From CAIKBL01 sp050247235 (lineage in GTDB: Bacteria; Pseudomonadota; Gammaproteobacteria; Ga0077536): a DNA stretch of 64,000 nucleotides. A program made the translations under genes and the position numbers. The stretch spans positions 29,894 to 93,893 of the forward strand of contig JBFWUN010000013.1 of NCBI GenBank assembly GCA_050247235.1, read 5' to 3'. Below are positions 7,546 to 15,636 of the stretch, one piece after another (position 1 is the first letter of the stretch; each line of letters starts with the position of its first letter). The notes below the pieces were generated by a model, which was not told the origin of the DNA, ran no database searches, and worked only from the letters and a program-made list of their open reading frames with translations.

Positions 7546-7857
7546 GGCGGGTCCTCGTCTGTTGCCCGGCGGTCGGGCCGGATCCTCGGGGACGATTCTA
7601 AACTCGCGGGCCCGTGCGCGTCGCGCCGAGGAGTTCCCGCGCGGCCATCGCGCGCATCGCCATGGCGCGCGGTCGAAACGCTGTTCCGGATGCCGTACCG
7701 CTGCGCGCCAAGGGGCGGAAGTTGTGCGTCCCGCGCGACCGTCGCGCCGCAGGGATGCGGCGCGCGAGCCTCCAGGGATGGATTCACGGCGTGTCGCGCC
7801 TGGGACGCGCAACTTCCGACCGGCCCCGGACCCAATCAAGGCGTCCGGAATAGCGCG
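7546..7857. other. 312-base gap between dmpH and the AOR-family gene
   Basis: No convincing gene is present; the reading frames here are shadows or upstream extensions. It contains a GC-rich hairpin (7744-7763), listed separately, and a minus-strand TAGAAT (7595-7600) that could be a -10 box for the AOR gene, without a clear -35. The gap separates the AOR-SDR pair from the tightly packed core meta genes, so these two genes may have their own promoter. Confidence 0.4.
7744..7763. repeat. Perfect 8-bp-stem hairpin in the dmpH-AOR gap
   Basis: GCGCCGCA and TGCGGCGC pair perfectly around a GGGA loop. There is no following T-run, so it is not a standard intrinsic terminator; it may stabilise or attenuate the leftward transcript after dmpH. 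Confidence 0.5.
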
Positions 7858-8658
7858 TCAGACAAACCGCATCCGCACCGAACCGAGACTCTGGTAATGC
7901 ACCGTGACGCTGTCCCCCGCGTGCACGTGAATCGCGGCGGTGATGCCTCCGGTCATCACCAGGCAACCGGCGGGGATCTCGTCGCCGAGCGCGGCGCGCT
8001 GGTTGGCGAGCATCGCGACGGCCTCCAGCGGATTGCCCAGCACCGCGGCACCCGCGCCCGTCTCGGCCACCTGGCCGTTGCGGGTCAGCACCACGCCTTC
8101 CGTCAGCAGGTCGATCTCGTGCAGTCGGCGCGACCGCCCCCCTGCCACGTAGCCCGCGGCGGAGGTGTTGTCCGCCACGACGCTCAGGACATCGAACTTG
8201 AAATCCGCGAAGCGTGAATCGATGACCTCGATGGCCGGCAGCACGAAATCGATCGCGGCGGCCGCACGCGCGGCATCGCAGCCGGGGCCACGCAACGCGG
8301 TTTTCATCACGACAGCGATCTCGGCTTCGATCCGGGGGTGGATGTAGCGGGTGACGGGGATCTCGGCGCCGTCACCATACGCACCTTCATCGGTGATGAA
8401 ACCGTGCAGCGACTCGGTGACCCCCATCTGCAGCATCTTGGCACGTGACGTCAGCCCCATCTTGAGACCCGTGACGCGGATTCCCCGGCTTACCATGCGC
8501 CGACGAAGTTCCGCCTGCACCGCGTACGCGTCGCCAAGCGTCATCTGCGGATGATCTGCAGTCAGCATCGGGATGGCGGTGCGGTTGCGTGCCGCGTCGT
8601 CCACCCGCTGGGCCAGAGTCGCGACCGTCGTCGCGTCGAGCGTGCGTGCTTCAAACAT
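7858..8658 (-). CDS. dmpH: 4-oxalocrotonate decarboxylase (DmpH)
   Basis: 266 residues of the hydratase/decarboxylase family. The stretch VTGLKMGLTSRAKMLQMGV (62-80) and the ending QSLGSVRMRFV match DmpH-type decarboxylases rather than the hydratase, which has a different GKKIGLTS..VQDML segment. Metal ligands are Glu111, Glu113 (IEAE) and Glu144 (IEVIDSR). It decarboxylates 2-oxo-3-hexenedioate to 2-hydroxypenta-2,4-dienoate on the dehydrogenase branch, normally in complex with the hydratase DmpE. Its start overlaps the dmpG stop by 8 bases, showing cotranscription. Confidence 0.9.
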   Translation of the reverse strand: MFEARTLDATTVATLAQRVDDAARNRTAIPMLTADHPQMTLGDAYAVQAELRRRMVSRGIRVTGLKMGLTSRAKMLQMGVTESLHGFITDEGAYGDGAEIPVTRYIHPRIEAEIAVVMKTALRGPGCDAARAAAAIDFVLPAIEVIDSRFADFKFDVLSVVADNTSAAGYVAGGRSRRLHEIDLLTEGVVLTRNGQVAETGAGAAVLGNPLEAVAMLANQRAALGDEIPAGCLVMTGGITAAIHVHAGDSVTVHYQSLGSVRMRFV

Positions 8659-9694
8659 GGGCCACCTGCCGTTCCGCCTGCTGCTTCTGCTGGAGTTCCA
8701 GCGCGACTTCCTCGATCAGGTCCTCCTGGCCGCCCACGGTCCGACGGCGTCCCATCTCGGCGAGGATGTCGCGCGAGGACACGCCGTAACGCGCCGCGGC
8801 GCGCTGCGCGAACAGCAGGAACGTGGAGTACACGCCGGTGTAGCCGATCAGCAGAGAATCGCGATCGAGGCGGATCTGCTGGTCCATGATCGGAAGGACC
8901 CGCTCCTCGGCGACGTCCATGATGCGATAGAGATCCACGTTGGTCGGGATCCCCATGCGCCTGCACACCGCGACGAACGCCTCCAGCGGCGTGTTGCCCG
9001 CCCCCGCGCCGAGCCCGGCAGCCGATCCGTCGATGCGCGTAGCCCCGGCCTGCACCGCCGCGATCGAGTTCGTGACGCCGAGCGCGAGGTTGTGATGCCC
9101 GTGAAAGCCGATCTCGGTCTCCGGGCGCAGCGCGCGCCGCATCGCGGCGATGCGCGCGGTGACGTCCTCCGGGATCATGTAGCCCGCGGAGTCGGTGCAG
9201 TACACGCACTGCGCGCCGTAATCCTCCATCTGCTTCGCCTGCGCCGCGAGCGCATCGGCGTCGATCATGTGCGCCATCATCAGGAAGCCGACGGTATCGA
9301 GGCCCAGCTCGCGCCCGCGCTTGATGTGCTGCTCCGCGACGTCGGCCTCCGTACACAAGGTGGCGACGCGCACCGTGTGGATCCCGCAGTCATACGCCAT
9401 CTGCAGTTCGTCCACGGTGCCGATGCCGGGGATCAGCAGCACCGATACCCGGGTGCGCTTGAGCGCCGGAATGACGTGACGCAGGTACTGTTCGTCGGTG
9501 AACGCCGGGAATCCGTAGTTGATCGAAGCGCCACCGAGACCATCGCCGTGGGTGACCTCGATCAGGTCGACCCCGGCCTCGTCGAGCCCCGTCGCAATGG
9601 CGTGCATCTGCTCGAGGCTGATCTGGTGGCGCTTCGGGTGCATCCCGTCGCGCAGGCACATGTCGTGAACCTTGACCGTCGGCTGGGTGCTCAT
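8651..9694 (-). CDS. dmpG: 4-hydroxy-2-oxovalerate aldolase (DmpG)
   Basis: 347 residues with an HMGL-like TIM barrel and the DmpG communication domain. Arg15, Asp16 and His19 (CLRDGMH) and the metal-binding His198/His200 (GFHGHHN) are all present. It splits 4-hydroxy-2-oxovalerate into pyruvate and acetaldehyde and channels the aldehyde to DmpF. The ATG at 9694 overlaps the dmpF stop in an ATGA, and the C-terminus overlaps dmpH by 8 bases. The much longer upstream frame inside dmpF is a shadow. Confidence 0.95.
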   Translation of the reverse strand: MSTQPTVKVHDMCLRDGMHPKRHQISLEQMHAIATGLDEAGVDLIEVTHGDGLGGASINYGFPAFTDEQYLRHVIPALKRTRVSVLLIPGIGTVDELQMAYDCGIHTVRVATLCTEADVAEQHIKRGRELGLDTVGFLMMAHMIDADALAAQAKQMEDYGAQCVYCTDSAGYMIPEDVTARIAAMRRALRPETEIGFHGHHNLALGVTNSIAAVQAGATRIDGSAAGLGAGAGNTPLEAFVAVCRRMGIPTNVDLYRIMDVAEERVLPIMDQQIRLDRDSLLIGYTGVYSTFLLFAQRAAARYGVSSRDILAEMGRRRTVGGQEDLIEEVALELQQKQQAERQVAHV

Positions 9695-10614
9695 CACGCG
9701 GCCTCCGTTGCGACCTGGGGGAATGTCAGTGAGCCGTCCTGCAGGCGCTGCGCGATCATCTCGCCGGTGCGCAGCGCCGCGGCGGTCATGATGTCGAGGT
9801 TGCCCGCGTACTTCGGCAGGTAATCGCCAAGACCGGCGACTTCCAGGAATACGGATACGCGATTGCCGTCGAACACGGGTTGCTGCTTCAGGGTATAGCC
9901 GGGGACATAGCGCTGAACCTCGGCGACCATCGCGTGGACGGATTCCGTGATGCGCGCCTGGTCGGGCACGGTCTCGGTCAGGCAATGCACCGTGTCGCGC
10001 ATGATGAGCGGCGGTTCGGCCGGGTTCAGGATGATGATCGCCTTGCCCTTCTTCGCACCGCCTACCCGTTCGAGGCCACGCGCCGTCGTCCGGGTGAACT
10101 CGTCGATGTTCTTGCGCGTGCCGGGGCCGGCGGACTTCGACGCCACCGTCGCGATGATCTCGGCGTAGCTTACCGGCTGCACGCGTGACACCGCGTGAAC
10201 GATCGGGATCGTCGCCTGTCCGCCACAGCTCACCATGTTCACGTTCGCGGTCTGCTGGCGCATGTGGTGTTCGAGATTGACCGGCGGTACGCAGAACGGT
10301 CCGATCGCGGCAGGTGTCAGGTCGATCATGAACACGCTCTCCGCGAGTACCTTGCGGCTGTTCTCGGCGTGCACGTACGCCGACGTGGCGTCGAACGCGA
10401 TGCGGATGTCGTCGCTCCGGAACGACGGCAACGCGGCATCGAGCCCTTCGTGCGTGGTCTTCAGCCCGGCGGCACGCGCCCTGGCGAGGCCGTCGGACGC
10501 CGGGTCCACCCCGATCATCCACACCGGGTTCAGCCATTCCGAGCGCAGCGCCTTGAACATCAGGTCGGTTCCGATGTTGCCGGACCCTATCAGCGCGCAA
10601 TTGATTCTTGCCAT
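9694..10614 (-). CDS. dmpF: Acetaldehyde dehydrogenase, acylating (DmpF)
   Basis: 306 residues. The Rossmann motif GSGNIGTDLM (10-19) and catalytic Cys130 (NMVSCGGQATIP) are visible. It converts acetaldehyde, NAD and CoA to acetyl-CoA in a channelling complex with DmpG. The frame opens at 10629, but the ATG at 10614 has an AAGGA 7 bases upstream and begins the family-typical MARINCALIGSGNIG, so it is preferred. About 100 bases separate it from the dmpE stop. Confidence 0.95.
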   Translation of the reverse strand: MARINCALIGSGNIGTDLMFKALRSEWLNPVWMIGVDPASDGLARARAAGLKTTHEGLDAALPSFRSDDIRIAFDATSAYVHAENSRKVLAESVFMIDLTPAAIGPFCVPPVNLEHHMRQQTANVNMVSCGGQATIPIVHAVSRVQPVSYAEIIATVASKSAGPGTRKNIDEFTRTTARGLERVGGAKKGKAIIILNPAEPPLIMRDTVHCLTETVPDQARITESVHAMVAEVQRYVPGYTLKQQPVFDGNRVSVFLEVAGLGDYLPKYAGNLDIMTAAALRTGEMIAQRLQDGSLTFPQVATEAA

Positions 10615-10713
10615 GTCGTCATCCTTCACGCCGCGCGGGCGTCACGAGAGTTGTACCGAGTCCCGGGTCCGGGCGCCGCGCCAGCCGGATCGTGCGCGGG
10701 CATCCCGGACGCG

Positions 10714-11502
10714 TCAGACGAACTTTGCGCGCAGGCGACCGATGCCGCCGATCGCGAGCTCCATTTCGTCGCCGGGCGCGATCGGGATCAGCGGCACCAG
10801 CGACCCGGACAGGATGACTTCGCCCGCCTTCAGCGCTACCCCGTGCCGGCCGAGGGCATTCGCGAGCCAGGTCACCGCGTTCAGCGGCGATCCGAGCGCC
10901 GCCGCTCCGGCGCCGGTCGCCACCAGTTCGCCGTTCTTCCACAGCACCATGCCGCACGTGACGAGATCCACCGAGTGGACATCGACCAGGGTGTCGCTGA
11001 CGACGAACAGTCCGCACGACGCGTTGTCGGCAATGGTGTCCTGGATGCGGATCTTCCAGTCGCGAATCCGCGAATCCACGATTTCGAAGCATGCCTTGAC
11101 TCCGGCGGTCGCCGCGAGCACGTCAGACGGAGTCACGCCGGGTCCCGCGAGATCGTGCTTCAGCACGAAGGCAATCTCGCCCTCCGCCTTCGGCAGCATC
11201 AGTTCGCGGCTGATGGGCACCGGCGCGCCCTCGACGCACTGCATCCGGTCGGTCAGGAAGCCGTAGTCCGGCTCATTGACCTTCAGCATGTCCTGCACCG
11301 CGCGGCTGGTCAGTCCGATCTTCTTGCCGACGATGCGTTCGCCGTCGGCTTCGCGGCGCTTCAGGATGCCGAGCGACACGCGGTATGCATCGTCCTGCGT
11401 GAGCGACGGATCGCGCTCGCTGAGCGGCTCCACGGCGCCACGGTTGCGCAGCGCGGTGAACAGTTCTTCGCTGTAGCGATCGAGAGTTTCGGTGGAGGCC
11501 AT
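10714..11502 (-). CDS. dmpE: 2-oxopent-4-enoate hydratase (DmpE)
   Basis: 262 residues of the MhpD/DmpE family. GKKIGLTSRAVQDMLKVNEPDYG (59-81 region) is characteristic of the hydratase, distinguishing it from DmpH at 7858. Metal-binding Glu107, Glu109 and Glu140 are conserved. It hydrates 2-hydroxypenta-2,4-dienoate to 4-hydroxy-2-oxovalerate. It begins 3 bases after the dehydrogenase stop and precedes dmpF, dmpG and dmpH. Confidence 0.92.
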   Translation of the reverse strand: MASTETLDRYSEELFTALRNRGAVEPLSERDPSLTQDDAYRVSLGILKRREADGERIVGKKIGLTSRAVQDMLKVNEPDYGFLTDRMQCVEGAPVPISRELMLPKAEGEIAFVLKHDLAGPGVTPSDVLAATAGVKACFEIVDSRIRDWKIRIQDTIADNASCGLFVVSDTLVDVHSVDLVTCGMVLWKNGELVATGAGAAALGSPLNAVTWLANALGRHGVALKAGEVILSGSLVPLIPIAPGDEMELAIGGIGRLRAKFV

Positions 11503-11505
11503 GGC

Positions 11506-12981
11506 TCAGTACCTGATGCAGATGTTGCGCAGCTCGGTGTAGAACTCGAGCGAGTGCACGCCGCCCTCGCGGCCGATGCCGGAATGCTTCATGCCGCCGA
11601 ACGGTGTGCGGAGATCGCGCAGGAACCAGCTGTTGACCCACGTGATGCCGGACTGCAGGCGGGCAGCCACGCGGTGCGCGCGGGACAGATCGCGTGTCCA
11701 GACCACGCTGGTCAGACCGTAGCGGGTGTCGTTCGCGATGCGCACCGCGTCGTCCTCGCTGTCGAACGGCGCGATGTGGCAGCACGGACCGAAAATCTCC
11801 TCCCGCACGATGCGCGCGTCGGGTCCGAGCCCGGTCCAGATGGTCGGCTGTATCCAGCTGCCGTTGGCGAGTTCCCCCGGCATGTCCGGGATCCCGCCGC
11901 CCGTGACGACCGTAGCGCCTTCCTCGACCGCCAGCTTGTAATAACCGAGCACCTTGTTGCGATGCTCGTGGCTGATCAGCGGTCCGAGCGTGACCCCGGG
12001 TTCCTTCGGCGGCCCGATCTTGAGTTTCTCGGCGCCTTCCTTCAGACGGGCGACGAACGTATCGAACAGTGGACGCTCGACGTAGATGCGCTCGGTGCCC
12101 AGACATACCTGGCCGCAGTTGATGAAGGTCGAGCGCAGAGTGGTCTGGATCGCGAGATCGAGATCGCAGTCGGCAAATACGAGCGCCGGGTTCTTGCCGC
12201 CGAGTTCGAACGACACTGCGCGCAGCCCCTTGGCCGCCGCGCGCATGATCGCCTCGCCGGTGCGTGTTTCGCCGGTGAACGTGATTGCGTCGACGTCGGG
12301 ATGCTCGGTCAGGTACGCGCCCGCCGAGTCGGGTCCCAGCCCGTTCACCACGTTGTAGACGCCCGGCGGGATACCCGCCTCGTTCATGCACTCGCCGAGC
12401 AGCGAGGTCGTCAGCGGAGTCTCCTCGGACGGCTTCACGACGACGGTGTTGCCGCATGCGAGGGCCGGGCCGACCTTCCAGGTCATCAGCAGCAACGGCA
12501 GGTTCCACGGGCACACCACCGCGACCACGCCCTTCGGCACGCGCAGCGAGTAGTTCAGTACATTGGCGCCGTCCGGCGCATGCATCGTGAACGTTTCAGT
12601 GGGGATGTTCTTCACGAGGTCGGCGAACACCCGGAAGTTCGCCGCGCCACGGGGGATGTCGACGTGGCTGCACTCGCCGTAGGGCTTGCCGGTGTCGAGG
12701 CACTCGAGTTCGACGAACTCCTCGAACCGCTTCTGGATGCAATCGGCGAGCTTGTGCAGCAGGGCCATGCGATCGGGCGTGGTCATGCGACCCCAGGGTC
12801 CGTCGAGCGCGGCGCGCGCCGCCGCCACCGCCGCATCGACTTCCGGTTTGCCGGCCTCGTGCACGGTGGCGATGTGAGACCCGTCGACGGGACTGATGTC
12901 CCGGAACGTCCGTCCGCCCTGGGACGGCACGTACTGGCCGTTGATGAAATGCATCACCGTGCGGGGTGCGCTGTGCGCCAT
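11506..12981 (-). CDS. dmpC: 2-hydroxymuconic semialdehyde dehydrogenase (DmpC/XylG)
   Basis: 491-residue aldehyde dehydrogenase. Asn160 (CPWN), Lys183 (VVKPSEETP), Glu259 (FELGGKNPA) and catalytic Cys293 (CGQVCLGTE) form the normal ALDH active site. It oxidises the catechol ring-fission semialdehyde to 2-hydroxymuconate with NAD, feeding the tautomerase/decarboxylase branch. The ATG at 12981 has GAGAGGA 7 bases before it; the longer frame to 13266 runs into the neighbouring gene. Family subgroup from overall similarity and operon position. Confidence 0.92.
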   Translation of the reverse strand: MAHSAPRTVMHFINGQYVPSQGGRTFRDISPVDGSHIATVHEAGKPEVDAAVAAARAALDGPWGRMTTPDRMALLHKLADCIQKRFEEFVELECLDTGKPYGECSHVDIPRGAANFRVFADLVKNIPTETFTMHAPDGANVLNYSLRVPKGVVAVVCPWNLPLLLMTWKVGPALACGNTVVVKPSEETPLTTSLLGECMNEAGIPPGVYNVVNGLGPDSAGAYLTEHPDVDAITFTGETRTGEAIMRAAAKGLRAVSFELGGKNPALVFADCDLDLAIQTTLRSTFINCGQVCLGTERIYVERPLFDTFVARLKEGAEKLKIGPPKEPGVTLGPLISHEHRNKVLGYYKLAVEEGATVVTGGGIPDMPGELANGSWIQPTIWTGLGPDARIVREEIFGPCCHIAPFDSEDDAVRIANDTRYGLTSVVWTRDLSRAHRVAARLQSGITWVNSWFLRDLRTPFGGMKHSGIGREGGVHSLEFYTELRNICIRY

Positions 12982-12994
12982 GCTGAGATCCTCT

Positions 12995-13426
12995 CTACTC
13001 CTGGAGCGCGCGCAGGCCGGCCTGCGCGCATTGTTCGTCCTGTTCCTCGCTGGCACCGGACACGCCGACGCCGCCGAGCAGGTCCTCACCGTCGCGGACC
13101 GGGATCCCGCCGCCGAACGTGACGAAGCGCGGGCGGGTGCGCAGCCCCATCTGGACCTCGGGGGACAGGGTCGCCAGCGCGGCGGTCCACCCGCTGGTCG
13201 GCATCCCGAACGCGGCGGCCGTGTAGGCCTTGTCTTCGGCGATGCCGCTGCAGTGGAACGGGGCACCCGGCATCCGGACCTGCGCGGCGACCGTGCCGCT
13301 CGAATCGCAGACGCTCACGACGACACGGACTCCCAGCCGCTCGGCTTCGCGGATCGCGCCCTGCACGATTGCCACGGCCGCCCGCCAGGTCAGGGTGGGG
13401 CGATGTTCCTTGATGGGTGTGGGCAT
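12995..13426 (-). CDS. GlcG/HbpS-like protein heading the meta-pathway operon
   Basis: 143 residues of the GlcG/HbpS (DUF336) family: LTWRAAVAIVQGAIREAERLG at the start, a VCDSSGTVAAQVRMPGAP core, DKAYTAAAFGMPT and a closing GGGIPV..GEDLLGGVGVSG. HbpS of Streptomyces binds haem, while other members lie in catabolic operons with no defined role. It is the first gene behind the candidate promoter at 13498-13527 and is followed 13 bases later by the semialdehyde dehydrogenase. Small aldehyde or ring-fission products might be bound; this is guesswork. The ATG at 13426 is chosen over the frame's longer start, which would include the promoter and operator. Confidence 0.82.
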   Translation of the reverse strand: MPTPIKEHRPTLTWRAAVAIVQGAIREAERLGVRVVVSVCDSSGTVAAQVRMPGAPFHCSGIAEDKAYTAAAFGMPTSGWTAALATLSPEVQMGLRTRPRFVTFGGGIPVRDGEDLLGGVGVSGASEEQDEQCAQAGLRALQE

Positions 13427-13497
13427 GGGCTTGCAACCTCGCGCGTGTCCGGAAGCGCCTGCAGGGAGCCGTGAATCCGGCACCCCGATCGCCGCGA

Positions 13498-13527
13498 ATC
13501 TTACCGGCTCCGTCGGGACAGCGGCAA
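13498..13527 (-). promoter_or_regulatory. Candidate promoter of the GlcG-dehydrogenase-hydratase operon
   Basis: On the minus strand TTGCCG (13522-13527), an 18-base spacer and TAAGAT (13498-13503) form a plausible sigma70 promoter, giving a leader of about 65 bases before the GlcG-like start. The 16-base palindrome lies directly upstream. Confidence 0.4.
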
Positions 13528-13529
13528 TC

Positions 13530-13545
13530 AAAATATCGATATTTT
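13530..13545. promoter_or_regulatory. Perfect palindromic operator AAAATATCGATATTTT
   Basis: A perfect 16-base palindrome in the divergent region between the GlcG-like gene and the GntR-family gene. Its core TATCGATATTTT is repeated at 4589-4600 in front of catechol dioxygenase. Such palindromes next to FCD-type GntR genes are usually their own operators. Confidence 0.65.
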
Positions 13546-13614
13546 CATGTTTATCGAGAATCCGCCTCCAGCAGCCCGCGATGTACAACGGCGCGGGTGT
13601 TCGCTAATTTGCCG

Positions 13615-13630
13615 ATTTATCGACATTTTG
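13615..13630. promoter_or_regulatory. Second, degenerate copy of the operator before the GntR gene
   Basis: ATTTATCGACATTTTG matches one half of the palindrome at 13530 and most of the other. It ends 17 bases before the GntR-family start codon, suggesting autoregulation. A shorter fragment (TTTATCGAGAAT) lies at 13550-13561. Confidence 0.45.
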
Positions 13631-13647
13631 TATCTCCCGAGGTGGCG

Positions 13648-14343
13648 ATGGGCGCGGCCGAGGACACCCCCGCAAACGAACTGCGACCGGCGAGCACCCT
13701 CGCGGATGCCGCGTACGAACGGCTGCGCGCGGACATCCTGGGCGGACAGTACCCCGCAGGGTCCAAGCTGGCCGTGCATCACCTGCGGGAACGCTACTCG
13801 ATCGGGGCATCGCCGTTGCGCGAGGCGCTGAACCGGCTCGTCGCGGACGGCTTCGTGTCGCTGACCGGGCAGCGCGGGTTCCGCGTGGCGCCGATCTCGG
13901 TTGCCGACCTGCGGGACGTCACGCGCCTGCGCATCATCTTCGAGACCGAGGCGCTGAAGGACAGCATCGCGGTCGGTGATGACGAATGGGAAGCCGGGAT
14001 CGTGGCGGCACACCACCGCCTGGTACGGATCGAACAGACGCCGGGGGCGGACTTTCTCGACTGGGAAACCCGCAACGCGGCGCTGCACGACGCGCTCGTC
14101 GCGGCGTGTCCCTCGCCCAGGCTGCTGCAGTTCCGCCGCAACCTGTTCGATCAGCACAAGCGCTATCGAAGCCTCTCCACGCGACGGCTGCCGCCGAGCC
14201 GCGACATCGCGCAGGAGCATCGCGACATCGTGTCCCATGCACTGGCGCGCGACGCCGAAGCCGCGTGCGCGGCGGTGGCTGCCCATATCCAGCGCACGGC
14301 CGAAAGCCTCGAATCCCTGATCGGCCAGCCGTCGCCGCGCTGA
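13648..14343 (+). CDS. GntR-family regulator, FadR/FCD subgroup
   Basis: 231 residues: a winged helix at about 18-85 (LADAAYERLRADILGG..., LRERYSIGASPLREALNRL) and an all-helical FCD effector domain at 90-220. His147 (LHDAL), His191 (EHRDIV) and His213 (AAHIQRT) are placed like the metal ligands of FCD regulators, so a carboxylate bound through a metal ion is a likely signal. GAGGTGG lies before the ATG. It is divergent from the GlcG-led operon and flanked by AT-rich operator copies, one of which recurs at the dioxygenase promoter. It therefore probably represses both meta-cleavage units; the inducer is unknown. Confidence 0.88.
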   Translation: MGAAEDTPANELRPASTLADAAYERLRADILGGQYPAGSKLAVHHLRERYSIGASPLREALNRLVADGFVSLTGQRGFRVAPISVADLRDVTRLRIIFETEALKDSIAVGDDEWEAGIVAAHHRLVRIEQTPGADFLDWETRNAALHDALVAACPSPRLLQFRRNLFDQHKRYRSLSTRRLPPSRDIAQEHRDIVSHALARDAEAACAAVAAHIQRTAESLESLIGQPSPR

Positions 14344-14380
14344 GCGGACCACCCGGCGCGCAATCGTCACGCGCCCCCGC

Positions 14381-15619
14381 TCATCCATGCGGAGGATCAC
14401 CCCGCAGTTCGCCTTCCCAGTGGGAGACGAGCACCGTCGCCACGCTGTTCCCGACGACATTGGTCGCCGAGCGACCCATGTCGAGAAAGTGATCGATCCC
14501 GAGCAGCAGCAGCAGGCCCGCCTCCGGGATGTCGAACTGCGCAAGGGTCGCCGCGATCACGACCAGCGACGCGCGCGGCACGCCGGCGATGCCCTTGGAG
14601 GTCAGCATCAGGATCGCGAGCATCGTCACCTGCTGCGCGGCGGACAGCGGGACGTCGTAGACCTGCGCGATGAACATTACCGCGAACGTGCAGTACATCA
14701 TCGAGCCGTCCAGGTTGAATGAGTAACCCATCGGCAGCACGAAGCTCGCGACGCGATTGCTGCACCCGAAGCGCTCGAGCTCCTCCAGCGTCTTCGGATA
14801 CGCGGCCTCCGAACTCGCGGTCGAGAATGCGATCAGCAGCGGTTCGCGGATGCGACGCACGAGCCGCAGGACGCGCCCGCGGACGACCACTGTCGCGAAC
14901 CCGAGCAGCAGCACCCACAGCAGGACGAGCCCGCCGTAGAACTCGACGACGAACAGTCCGTACACGCCGAGGATGCCGAGTCCCCGGCTCGCGATAGTTC
15001 CCGCGATCGCACCGAACACGGCCAGCGGCGCGAACATCATCACGTAGGACGTCACCCTGAGCATGATGTGCGCGACGGCATCGAGCACGTCGACGACCGT
15101 GCGGCTGCGCTCGCCCAGGGCGGCCATCGCGGTGCCGAAGAACAGCGAGAACACCACGATCTGGAGGATCTCGTTGCGCGCCATGGCGTCAATCGCACTC
15201 GCCGGTACCGTGTGCTCGATGAAACCCGCGAGCGTCATCGCGCCCGCACTGACCCCCGACGTGGCGTCCGCGGCCGGCCTCGGCAGATCGAGCACGCGGC
15301 CCGGCTCGAGCAGGTTCACGAGCAGCAGTCCGAGCGTCAGCGACACCAGCGACGCAAAGACGAACCACGCCAGCGCCTTGCCGCCGACCCGGCCGACCGT
15401 CGCCACGTCAGTCATGCGGCCGATCCCGACCGCGAGCGTCGAGAACACGAGCGGTGCGATGATCATCTTGATGAGTCGCAGGAAGATCGTCGGCAGCAGC
15501 CCCACGTGCGTGGCGAACCCGGCGGACGATGCCGGGTAGTGCGCATGCACGATCCAGCCTGCGAGCCCGCCGAGTGCCAGGCCGAGGAGGATGAAATGCG
15601 TGAGACGCGTCGTCGCCAT
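14381..15619 (-). CDS. Dicarboxylate/amino acid:cation symporter (DctA/GltP family)
   Basis: 412-residue inner-membrane symporter. Signature segments are the serine-rich hairpin (FSTASSEAAYPKTLEEL), NLDGSMMY, GIAGVPRAS and DHFLDMGRSATNVVGNSVAT near the end. Asn in the VVGN segment, rather than the Asp of archaeal glutamate carriers, is also seen in DctA-type carriers. The ATG at 15619 begins the first membrane helix; the longer frame overlaps the next gene. It lies downstream of a CoA ligase and intradiol dioxygenase on the same strand and could import an aromatic or dicarboxylic acid for that module. Substrate not determinable. Confidence 0.88.
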   Translation of the reverse strand: MATTRLTHFILLGLALGGLAGWIVHAHYPASSAGFATHVGLLPTIFLRLIKMIIAPLVFSTLAVGIGRMTDVATVGRVGGKALAWFVFASLVSLTLGLLLVNLLEPGRVLDLPRPAADATSGVSAGAMTLAGFIEHTVPASAIDAMARNEILQIVVFSLFFGTAMAALGERSRTVVDVLDAVAHIMLRVTSYVMMFAPLAVFGAIAGTIASRGLGILGVYGLFVVEFYGGLVLLWVLLLGFATVVVRGRVLRLVRRIREPLLIAFSTASSEAAYPKTLEELERFGCSNRVASFVLPMGYSFNLDGSMMYCTFAVMFIAQVYDVPLSAAQQVTMLAILMLTSKGIAGVPRASLVVIAATLAQFDIPEAGLLLLLGIDHFLDMGRSATNVVGNSVATVLVSHWEGELRGDPPHG

Positions 15620-15636
15620 GCGGATCCGGCGGTCAG

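Noticed and set aside
5596..8217. Plus-strand open frame of 873 codons over the SDR-AOR-decarboxylase region
   Set aside because: It is antisense to three well-supported genes; long antisense frames are expected at this GC content and the translation is His/Arg-rich without recognisable domains.
10195..13122. Plus-strand open frame of 975 codons antisense to dmpF, dmpE and the semialdehyde dehydrogenase
   Set aside because: Same reason: GC-driven antisense frame over conserved genes, no ribosome-binding site or family match.
13609..13636. TTGCCG-N16-TATCTC as the GntR-gene promoter
   Set aside because: Transcription would start inside the ribosome-binding site, leaving almost no leader; the real promoter must lie elsewhere.
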